64,000 nt of DNA from Apostichopus japonicus (lineage: Eukaryota > Echinodermata > Holothuroidea > Aspidochirotida > Stichopodidae), in NCBI RefSeq assembly GCF_037975245.1, contig NC_092565.1, forward strand, positions 22,959,499-23,023,498. Reading direction: 5' to 3'. This document shows positions 23,721 to 33,800 of the stretch, piece after piece. A model generated the notes under the pieces. That model did not search any database and had not been told where the DNA came from. It saw nothing but the letters and a program-made list of their open reading frames with translations. A program made the position numbers and the translations under genes. Position 1 is the stretch's first letter. Each line of letters starts with the position of its first letter.

Positions 23721-23892
23721 GGGTTTTATTTTCGCCAATCTAGCGTTTTTTCGTCAACTGTCGCTGGTAACACTGGTTAAAACAAACACACACGACCGCA
23801 GTTGTAGTACTGTGTGTCATGTCTTACTGTCCTTTTTTTCTTAGTGGCTGCTGTTAGTGTCTGCTCTTAGTGGCTGCTACCTTCAATGAGGC
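23721..23892. repeat. Right terminal region of the foldback with sub-repeats
   Basis: About 115 bp of unique sequence follow the last array unit. Then come TTAGTGGCTGCTGTTAGTG and CTCTTAGTGGCTGCTAC, the reverse complement of the left-end GCAGCCACTAA sub-repeats. The element ends at 23892, before the TCGTCACAT duplication. Confidence 0.8.
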
Positions 23893-24020
23893 TCGTCACA
23901 TCGACCATTGCCATGTCATGCTGTGTGACCATTCTCATGATTACTACAGATATTGTATTATTCTTCTTCTGCCAGATGCAGACGGGAAAATTGTGTAACT
24001 CTATTTCCCAAATTATTGAG

Positions 24021-24110
24021 AAAAAAAAAAAAAAAAAAATTTTATATTTTTTTACAACATTTTTTTTTACAACATTCCCAGTGGGGGGGGGGGGGGGCCA
24101 GTGGGGGGCC
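24021..24110. repeat. A, T and G homopolymer runs near the outer hAT right end
   Basis: A long A run (from about 24021), T runs (near 24040-24068) and a G run (24083-24097) follow in quick succession. They fall inside the right flank of the outer hAT. Run lengths here are likely to be unreliable in any assembly. Confidence 0.9.
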
Positions 24111-24362
24111 AGCCGATTTCATGGGGGCCTCGGCCCCCCCAGGCCCCCCCGTAGCTACGCCACTGCCTAGGGATATAGGCAATTGAAGAATCTCTGCATT
24201 TTGTTGAGATAAAACTCAGAAAACCTAGAAACATTCTCTTACACAAGCTCTTTAGCGGATAAGCAGTTTGCGAACAGTTTTGTTTTATTTTGAAGAAAAG
24301 TTATAACAAACATACTTTGTTTCAACCTGCATTATCATGTAATTGGGAAGAAAAGGAAGAGG

Positions 24363-24368
24363 AAAAAA
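24363..24368 (-). terminator. RNA polymerase III terminator (T6) of tRNA-Lys
   Basis: On the minus strand a run of six T residues starts 5 nt after the last tRNA base. This is a normal Pol III stop signal and supports the tRNA being an expressed gene rather than a relic. Confidence 0.8.
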
Positions 24369-24372
24369 CTAT

Positions 24373-24445
24373 CGCCCAACGTGGGGCTCGAACCCACGAC
24401 CCTGAGATTAAGAGTCTCATGCTCTACCGACTGAGCTAGCCGGGC
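24373..24445 (-). tRNA. tRNA-Lys, anticodon CTT
   Basis: A 73-nt cloverleaf on the minus strand. The acceptor stem GCCCGGC pairs with the 3' strand GTTGGGC with a G-T pair and discriminator G. The D arm has GCTCAGTCGGTAGAGC, the anticodon loop CTCTTAA carries CTT, and the T arm has GTGGGTTCGAGCCCCAC. Internal promoter boxes A (TAGCTCAGTCGG) and B (GGTTCGAGCCC) are intact, and there is no intron. From memory it is identical along its length to the common vertebrate tRNA-Lys(CTT). It stands alone, about 200 bp right of the outer hAT and 430 bp left of the BOD1L1 start codon, on the opposite strand. Confidence 0.98.
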
Positions 24446-24878
24446 AGATGTTAGCAAGTCAATTGAATAAATATATAAAGCGTAAAGTCAAACAAAACAT
24501 AATAATATATTTCAATTCCAATAATGTAAACTGTTGTTCAATTTTCACTCTAGACTTAATGGTAAGTTACACTTTTGTTTTGCTACGAGATAGTTCTGAT
24601 AAGAAAAGGCTCCCTTTCTCGAATATTAAGGCTTTCTATTAGAAAGTAAATGTTTATTCATATGACCTTTCACCTACATGTATTGATTTTGGTATGTAGA
24701 GACTGCGTCTAGCTTTGTACATAGATTTGTCGTGTGTTCGTACGTACGGACTGCGCGCTGCTCAATAATTTGTGTACCATTCCCTGCCATGACAGACTTC
24801 TCAATCTCAGGCTTGGCCGTGTCCAGGTTAATTTCAGTGCAGCCTGTAGCATAATTTTCTTCTAGAACTCACCTCGAG
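24446..24878. promoter_or_regulatory. 5' flank and presumed promoter/5' UTR of BOD1L1
   Basis: 433 bp between the tRNA and the BOD1L1 start codon. There is no obvious TATA box close to the ATG. A GC-richer patch with GTACGTACGGACTGCGCGC lies near 24740-24760. An in-frame TAA at 24852-24854 precedes the ATG, so no longer N-terminus can be read from this exon. Confidence 0.4.
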
Positions 24879-27800
24879 ATGGCTTTGGAAACTGGTGGCG
24901 TGGACCCGGGAGCTGTATCTACGATATTGAATCGTCTTAAGTCCCAGGGAATATTCGACCAGTTTAGAAGGGATTGTTTGGCCGATGTTGACACTAAGGT
25001 AGCGTAACTTTCGTTAGTCCTAACACATTTTACACTGTTGTTATTATACAGGCCCTTGGCTAATACAATGTCAATGCTGTGTCAGATGCCCCAGGCTTAG
25101 GCTAGGCATTAAATTGATTGATGTAATTGGCAACTTTCCCTATGGCGCCGGCAAGTTTCTGATGAAAAGCTTTTCTTTTGAAAGTAGGCTAGCATATATT
25201 GCGACTTATACGCTCCTAAATAGATCTTCAGTGGCATTTAACAAATTAAAAATAAACATCACCAAGAAAAAACTGCTGGGACTTTATGCCTAATCTAAAA
25301 TAGCTGTTTTAACTGAACACTCAACAATTTTCTGATTTGCATCAGTGATGTTTTTCTTCTTTCATTTATTAACAAATTATTTAAAAAAAGTTGAGTGAGA
25401 ATGACTGAGTGCATCATGCCGTTTTACATACCTCTGTCTTATTATGTGTTTATCAAATCCACATAACTCACCAAGGCTTTAGCCACCAACCCCCCTTCCC
25501 CACTCCAAGAAAGAAAAAGAAAAACAGAAGTAAAAAAAGGATGCTTGTGTCTGTTTGCTACATTTAAAAATGGTTCAGTCGGTAGCTACGCTTTCAGACT
25601 GTGAGAAACAAGCAATGTAGACTTCACACAAAACTAACAGGACATCATGGTGGATTAATCTGTTTTAAAGCATAAAAAAAATACCAATAAGCTTCCCTTT
25701 GAGCAACCTGTGAGAGAAACTAGTGCCTAAGTCATAGGAGGTACTCCCTTCCACTTACATCCCCATCTCCGGGCCATGAATTCAAAGACCCACAAGTTTG
25801 GACTCCATACCTAATGCCCTGTATCTCACAACTGGGCTTACACACCTTACTACTAAGTACTAGTTGTACAGTATGCTCCTTCATAGTAGCTCAGATATCA
25901 TATCAACCATCATTTCTTATCTTTGTAGCCTGCATATCAAAATCTTCGACAGCGAGTTGAAAGCTATGTGTCTAATTTTCTGTCCCGTTTCACATGGACG
26001 CCTGAAATGAGTAAGAACCAGCTCAGAGATCGTCTTCGAAGGCAAATCAACCAGTAAGTTGTGTGCTGATTAATTAATTATCAATCTATGGTAGACTTGG
26101 TCTGAGAGTGGATTGAGCTGGTATGTATCCATGCCCAGGCATTATCTTGGGTAACTCTTCTTTGAAAGTATCTGTGGTTGATTATTCCTCCAATCTCAAT
26201 AGCAAAAGATTTAGGCTGACTGCCAGACTAACTGTCTGTCACTTTCCCTTTTCGTCCATGATTGCTTTTAAAGATCTTCCTTATTGTCTCCAATTATAGT
26301 GATTACGTAATCGACCTGCCATGGTCGTATATCGACATCAGACTCCACAATTAGCTTGCATAGCTTCTTAACACCATTAGGCTCTTCGTGTTAACACTGT
26401 GTGGAAATATGTTCATGTATACAGTTTACAGTCTAAAGCTTTCACACAAAGACCCTCATACAAGAAAAAATATGTGGCAGGCGTTGCAGACTAATTGGTA
26501 AAAGAGGTCATTTTACGACCAAGGCAGGTCGATTATGTTTTCTCAAGAAACTTTTCCATGATAGCGTGCTATAGTTGTGGTCTTTTCAGCAGACAATTAA
26601 GCACTATTTAACTTTAATAATTTTTTTTTATTGAGTCTGGTATGATGGTATCACTGTCCACTGATCAGGCTTTCTGACTTATATCTAGGTACAGAATGTA
26701 ATTTGAGTGTATGTGTTAATTTCCTAAATGAAACTTGTTGGTAAATCTCAAACAGAAATTCTTCTTTACTTTTGGTGAGCAAAATGACACATATGTGAAA
26801 GAAAGAACTATTCCACATTTCTGTCTGAAAACCTCTTCTTGATATCTTGCTCCCAAGTCCTAACCCAACCTTGGTATGATTATTTGAGTTTCATAATGTT
26901 TTACCTGGAATATACCCAAGTGACTTATCAAGAATAGGTAAACCAGTTTCGTTTTCATTAACAAACTTTTCTTTTCAATTGCTGATGTTTGGTTTGTCCT
27001 TAAATGTCATACATTTGGAATGGTTTTGTTTTCTGTAAACTATATACTCTAGGATTTTTAAAAAACAATTTTTCACAAGAGATTTTATTTTGTTCATTGT
27101 TACTACCCACACAATTTGCAAATATATCAAAAAATGATGATACAAGGATTGTAATTTGAACCTGACAGGACTTGGTTTTAAACAGATGTTTTCTTTAACA
27201 CTGTAGATCTGACATGCTGGCCTCTGGTGTGGACCGAATCATTGAGCAAGTCGTGGAGCCCAAGATGCAACACGTCTTCAGACCCCAGATCGAAAAAGTG
27301 GTGAACCAGTACCTGCACAGTGAGACGATAGTCAACGGGGACGAAGAAATTCCAAAAAAGAATGGGACAGTGATGGATGATCTACCTCCCATCAACACAA
27401 CAGAGGTTCCTATGATGACTCCACCAGAGGAGAGGGTCTTAAACACATCCCCGGATGTACCATCACCACCCCCTGAACAGCCTCCTCTACCTCCAACACC
27501 AGCAATTGATGACGATGAGAAAATGCCCCCTCCCCCTCAACCTCCTCCCCCACCTTTACCCCCATCTTCCGAAGAGCTCACCATCAATACCGAAGGTTTG
27601 TGCCAATTTTTAGTCAATTCTGCGGAAGGCAAACAGAAAAGAACTTTCCTAGGTTACTTCTTCAGCCAGCTTTATTTATCTCCCCATGTTGTCCTATTGA
27701 TATATGTTATTAATTTATTGATAGTTAAAAGAAGGGTTGGATATCTATTCAGACAGATTCAAAATGAATGCCCTTTCTAAAGTACTGATTGTCCCCATGG

Positions 27801-30800
27801 GCAAACTCAAAGTGGTGTTTTTATTAATATCCTACTACATATTCATATCATTCATAATGATTGGACAAGTTTGTATGCATGCATTAAATATCACCTTTCC
27901 TCACATATCAAGTTTCTCTCAAGGAAGACAGTACAAAGTAGCTAATTGGTTTGACTTTGCACATTAAGTAATCTTTGGGTATCAAATAAGTTTTGATTAA
28001 AGGGATTAAAGTTAGTATCGCAAGGTTGTACATTATTTTCAAGAATCTGAAAAGAAAACATGATAAGAAATGATGTTCTGTTAAAACGTGATGACGGAAT
28101 TGAAGGTTTTATGATGTAAGATTTTTAATTATCAGAAAGTAATATAATGCTTAACGGTCTTGTTATTTTGCAGGTCCAGTTATCTTACCAAGCCCTGCTT
28201 TTGAACCTATTGGATCTAGTCCACCTCACCCTGGGGCCAGTTTTCTAAACAAGGAATTTGTAGATAGCCCTATCCCTGAGCCACTCAGTGATGGGTTGCC
28301 AATGGATTTCAGCCAGTCACCAGACCAAGGTTCTTTCAAGGGGAGACATGTCACTGACCCTACAGATGTGAAGAGTTTGCTATCGAGGACAGTTTTTGCT
28401 AAGAAGGCTGGAAGGAGCATAGAAGGAGACCTCACCTCACCACAGACAAGCGATTTATCTCCTATCTCTGATGGTATGTCATCTTACACAAATGAAAAGA
28501 AATTTGATACCAGACAAGCTGGAACGACAAAAGGAACCAAATATTCCGAAAGAGATTCCTCATCCTCCTCCTCGTCTCCTAAATCCAGAGCTAAACTTGC
28601 TGCCGATGGTCAAAGGTTAGCATCGGAGGCCAGTTCACCCGGTACGTGGAGTACCAAATCAAGCACAAGCCTGCCAAAGATCGGCAAGAGAGATAACTTG
28701 GAGGGAAGTCCCGGTTCTCTGTCTACTCCGAGTACTCCGGAGAAGACACTCAAGTCAGAGTATGAAAGAAAGCTGGAGATCAAGAGGAAAGTCAAAAACC
28801 TGATCAAACAGAACATTAAGATCAGAGATAAGAGAGACAGCTCTGAGTCATCCGGAGGAGACAGCAGTCCTGACGTCAGGTTCCGGGGGGACTCGGAACA
28901 CAGGAGGACGACGACGGCCGCCATGCCCAGCCCTGACAGACACCGCAAGGATTACAGGAGTCCAGAGAAAAAGTCCAGGAGCAAGAGAAGTTGGGAGCAG
29001 ATGGTTCGACCCGAGGATGCCCTGAGAGCGATATCTCCAGAGGTGATCTCAGATGAGGAGTTGGAAAAGAAGAGCGTAAAAGATGCCAGCGACGTGGAAC
29101 GGAGTGAAGGTGAATTGGTCTCCTCAGAGGAGGACGGCAAAAAGGATTTGGCCGATTTGGGGAACTTGTCGGATATCACCGTCAGTTCTGTTCACACTAG
29201 CGACCTGTCTTCCTTCAGCGATGTTAGCTCTTCCTCTTCTACCTCAGGCAGTGACAATGAAGACGAAAGAAAGGCCAAAGGTAGGACAGCAATTTAACAA
29301 AAGGAAATTTGATTTTCTGTCCAGAAACCCTGCCTTTATCATAATTTTTTGGATTTTAATTTTTTGGTGAAAGAACAGACAAGGGTGTTGTTTCAGATCC
29401 TGGTTGTTATGGCAGTTATGCTTGTGGACAGAGGGAGCTCAAATTCATTGGTGACTGGCAAAAAGAATAAATTGTGTGTCGTGTTACACTGATGTTATAG
29501 ATGGTAAACAATAGGGCACATTGCAATTAATGTAGTGGCGTCTACATGCCTTATATTAATGAAAAGAAAAAGAAGTTTGAAAACAGTCTGTGTTGACCAC
29601 CTCTAGGGAGAGAAAACAAACTTTTGTGTCTATTATTTTCAAACTGAAAACTAAATTCGAAGAACAGCTGGTCAATTTCATAATCTGTAATGATATAATG
29701 TTACTATGTTCACTGTGTGTCTGTGAAATTGAGACTACTTCCTGACAATGAACAACAGATGTTAAAATGAACCGCTTTATCAAGAGTTGAACGTTTGGAT
29801 GGAATCAGTATTGGAATCTACACATGTTTATCGGTGTCAATATTGCAGATCAGAAATAGTAGAAGTTGAATGAATGAACCAGAGTTCAGTAAATATCCAC
29901 AGAGTTGAATTTATGAAGCTGAATGAGACGTTTGCAAACACACACGCACACACATGTTTGTATTACATTCAGACTGAGGACCCCATTGTATTTTCCATTG
30001 TTCAAATCCACGTACCCTTACCTTAACAATACCCCCATACAGTAGAATTCTTCCGAGGACGTGGTGATTCTTTAGAAATCACAACCGAGGACCTGAAATT
30101 CTTTTGTTCAAGTCCTCGGTCAGAATACAAAACAAACGCACCCACACACACACAAAAAAATTCTAGCTACTAACAAAGTGCATCATTTCAAGATAAACAG
30201 TTTTGTAAGTATTCGTCTAGTCATGTCGTTTTGAAAAGTGTTTCAGAAATTTTGTTCCTCATGGAATGTTTTTTTTTCAAAAGCTTTCTTGAAAACTGTT
30301 TGGCATTAACATTACCTTTTTGTTTGTTTGTTTTAAATTCCTCTAGAGTCATCTGGACCAACTACCAACCTCAAGTCGATTCCCAAACAGTACCAGTCCA
30401 AAGCCTTTCCACCTCATTTTGATAGCAGCGAAGATGAAGCAACTCGAGAGGAAAGAAAAAAGAGAGCAGTGAGTTTCATACAAAAGAAAAACAATTAACT
30501 GCCATGCAACAAAGAAGCTGCAAACCGTTAGTTCCTGTTTGATGATGGGATTAATATAGAAAAGTGATGACAAATAATTGAAAGAACTCTAAAATGAGTT
30601 CTTAGTATGCAAATAGTGTACTCATTTGCATCGTAAAGTAGACGGCTCCATATTTCTTCCATATATTAGTAATTTTGGAGAATTCACTTGCTATTAGTCC
30701 AATATAGCGTGTAGGATTTCATCTTCATGGGTGTCATGATGGTTAAAGCAAGTAACATTGCTGAAAATCCCATGTTTTCCCCCTTCTTTGTTATAATATA

Positions 30801-33800
30801 CCAGTCTAAAGAATGATGATATTGAAGTAAGTTTTGTCTTTTTCTCAGGCTGTAGCCAAAGAGGAACGTGTGAGACGCCGGCAGCTTCAGAAGGAAGAGA
30901 AGGAGAAACAACTGCGTTTGGCAAAGAGCAGAGAAAGAGAGATCAAAGAGGCTGAAGGTAATCTCAAACAGATTCCTGTCCTTTTCATTTGTCATAAAAG
31001 ATGACCAGAGCGATGACAATACAGATTTTGTTTTATGAATTGGAGATCTGTTGAAATTGCAGCAGTAATATCACACATATGTATTACACAGATAGCATAT
31101 AGCTGGGTCTCAAAATCCCTTCAGTAACCTGGCTGCTTTGAAAGGAACCTGATGAGGTGTGTTGGTAGAGAATAGCAGGCGATATTTTGAAAACAATGTA
31201 TTTTTTATCTGTTGTGGGCAACGTTTGCTCAAGGGGTTTTCTGATTCCTTGCCGAAAGCAGAAGGAATCTATGATGCGTGTATATGGGTGTGTTTGTGTG
31301 GGTGTGTGTGTGTGTGTATGTGACTCTCGCTTGTAAACGCTCTAACTTCAGAAGGATAACTGGGGTAAATTTCATATTTGGTGTGTCGAACTGGTTTGGG
31401 ATTGTTGTTGCTCAAAGGTCATTTGAGGTCAGCACAGGGCAAATCTAAAATATTGTTCACACAATATCTTGAGAATTAGAAGTTGCAGGAAGTTTTTAAC
31501 TTGGTGTGCAGCTTTGTAAATTTTGTGTTCAAGTTGAGGCTGCTGATTTGAGGCTGCTGATTTTGGGTCAATCCATATACGATTTAAACTTATAAGGCAA
31601 GCAATCACTAGGCCTGTTGACTTTCTGGTTATCAATTTATCATTATTGTTTGCAAGAGTCAAAATCTTTCTTAGAGAGCTAGAAGCAGGAGGGAAAGGCA
31701 GGCAAGAAACTAGTAAGGAGAGAGAGGAAGAGGTTGGGGAAGTGGAATGACCTGAGGGGACAGACTGTTTTCTCAGCTGAAGAGTGGATGTGTTTGAGGA
31801 TGGGGGTGGGGGGAGGGGGGGGGTGGGATGTTGCAAGGGCTGATAGAAATGGTCTAGAAGTGAATTGCTGAGTTACTCTAATTCTCTCCAGGGAATAAAT
31901 TAGCGCTCAATTTATTTGTCCCAGTGTTGTAGGTTCTGAGTTTTGTCTCTTGTAAAATACTAATTTGATTATGAATTTTGAGACATGAGTACTGTACACA
32001 TCAATATAGGCACTCACTTGTCAAACACCTTGCATGTATTTTGTTTCTATATTTTCATGTTCTTTGACAACATATCACTTAAGTTTACTATATTGAGTCA
32101 TCTGTTATTATGTAATCAGTCCAAGGGTTGTTCAATTAAAAGAAAGTTTTGCAATGAGTAAAATGTCAGCATTTCAAGAAGGTTATGTAAGGCAAAAGTG
32201 ATAATAAATGTGTGCAAGGTTGTCCTATCTTCAGTGATCCTAAAGTCCATGTCTTTTTTATTTTCAGAAAAACCTGCAGAAAAGAGAAAGATTGATGATG
32301 ACCTTTCACCGGTCAGCACCGACACAGACTCTCGAGATGAGATGGGAGATTCACCCGAAGCAAGAGAAGCCGATGTCACGGCGAAACCAGTCAAGAAGCG
32401 ACGCAGGAGTTCCGAGGAAGAGAAACCTCAAGTTGAAGTTTATCCGACCTACGTGACCAGCACCTCCAAGAGAAAAAGGAGGCAAGCTTCAGTCAAGGAC
32501 AGCTTCCTACTCACTCAAAATGTCTCAGGTGCAAAACTCTTGAAAAGGAGAAAGAAAAAGGTGAATAATAGAAGTGGAAGCAAGCTGTTCTTTAGAATGG
32601 GAGGGCAGTCTGGCGGTAACACTCCCAAGAGGAGTGCATCCCCACGTATGGGTGGGCCCTCAGTCTCACAACCTGAGGGTCACCTTGTCTCGAAGGCTGT
32701 CGCCAAGCTTGAGGAAACTCAACAAAAGGACAGTGACACTTTGCTGGAAGCATCGTCTGTTCAAGCTGAGCGGCGGGGCAAATGGCAAAGAGATACGGAT
32801 GGTGGCGGGAGAGTGGATATCGTTCCAGTACTGAATAAATTTGCGTCCAATGTTCCCCGAGCAGGGACTCCGACTTCTGTCGCTACAGTTGCTCCTCCTC
32901 TGTCTAGTATTGCTATACAGCAATCATCTCCTGCGGAAGATTATAGAGGTGCTGCCAGTTATGTCAAGGGAGGCCAAAATTTTGCTGTTAACCAAAGAAC
33001 TCGTCATCCAGCTAAAGATAACGTGCCTCTTAGAGACCAAGAGGGAATTCATGAAGAAACAACTCTACGTGGATCCGAGGTGGATGTGCACGATGTGGCA
33101 AAAGAGAACGCTTCTGTTGAGCAGGATGTCCGGCCAGACGACTCGAGCAGCGGACCAGCAACTCCATTAATGGACGAGACAGAGGAAGTGAGCAGAGAGA
33201 AGGACGAAGATGATGTAAGGATGGAAGAGAATGAAGATTTGGAAATCGGTGAAGGATGGAAAGAAGATGAGATCAAGCAGAGTGGAGGAGAGAGAACTGA
33301 GGAGAGGAAGCCCATGGAAGAATCTCTCATCAGCACCATGGAGGACAAACAACAGCGAGGAGGTGTAAGGGATGTTTCCGATGGTATGTTGGAGAGAAAA
33401 GATGAGGTGAGAGGATGTAAGGAAACAGATATGTCAATGGCAGATTCCAAAGCAGATGAAACGAGTGCTATGTATTCAGCAGATATTACGGTCGATACTG
33501 GTGAGAAGTGTATTAGTGAACCTCCAGGTAGGATTAGTGAACCTCCTGGTAGGATTATTGAACCTCCAGGTGTAGATGGTAAGGCACTGGAAACATGTAG
33601 CAGCGGTACAGTGGATGGTGGACCCAAGGAAACTTGGGAGGATCATCAGAAAGGTGAGCAAAAAGTCACAGCAAGGACGGATCATGCCAGAACAGCTGTC
33701 CAGGAACAGTCGTGTAAGGTAGTCCTTCATGACATCCAGTTACAACCGGGATTGGCTGAATCTGCTGAGGTTTCTGCAGAAGAAGGAGAGAAGATGCCTG

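Larger units (their letters stand above)
11142..23892. mobile_element. Foldback transposon with long tandem-repeat arms (12.75 kb)
   Basis: A 9-bp direct repeat TCGTCACAT flanks the element at 11133-11141 and 23893-23901. The termini form a ~50-bp inverted repeat. The left side reads TTGAACGTAGCAGCCACTAA and the right end, reversed, reads TTGAAGGTAGCAGCCACTAA; both continue with further GCAGCCACTAA-like sub-repeats. Inside are two arms of the same ~224-bp tandem unit in opposite orientation (11745-15735 and 19212-23720), an inner palindrome of another tandem family (15736-17147), and a ~2-kb spacer (17148-19211). Foldback elements with repetitive inverted arms are known (Drosophila FB, sea-urchin TU); membership in either family is my inference. 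I see no transposase. Confidence 0.8.
9161..24165. mobile_element. Outer hAT-type DNA transposon (composite, 15 kb, non-autonomous)
   Basis: Both ends are visible. The left end at 9161 reads CAGTGGCGTAGCTA and the right end at 24152-24165 is its exact reverse complement. An identical 8-bp direct repeat, CCTAGGGA, flanks the element at 9153-9160 and 24166-24173, as expected for a hAT target-site duplication; CAGTGGCG-type termini are also typical of animal hAT elements. About 2 kb on the left and 0.27 kb on the right belong to the element itself. The rest is filled by elements that inserted later, including the 12.75-kb foldback. The sub-terminal DNA is G-rich on the left and C-rich on the right. 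No transposase reading frame is recognisable. Confidence 0.88.

Noticed and set aside
27596-27780. Read-through of BOD1L1 exon 3 to a stop at 27780
   Set aside because: Splicing at 27595 joins in phase to the exon at 28174, which continues with PVILPSPAFEPIG. The read-through sequence is intron-like.
28610-28948. Antisense open frames opposite the BOD1L1 exons, e.g. 28610-28948 and 33049-33627 on the minus strand
   Set aside because: They are shadows of Ser/Glu-rich coding sequence; the plus-strand frame is the conserved one with correct splice sites.
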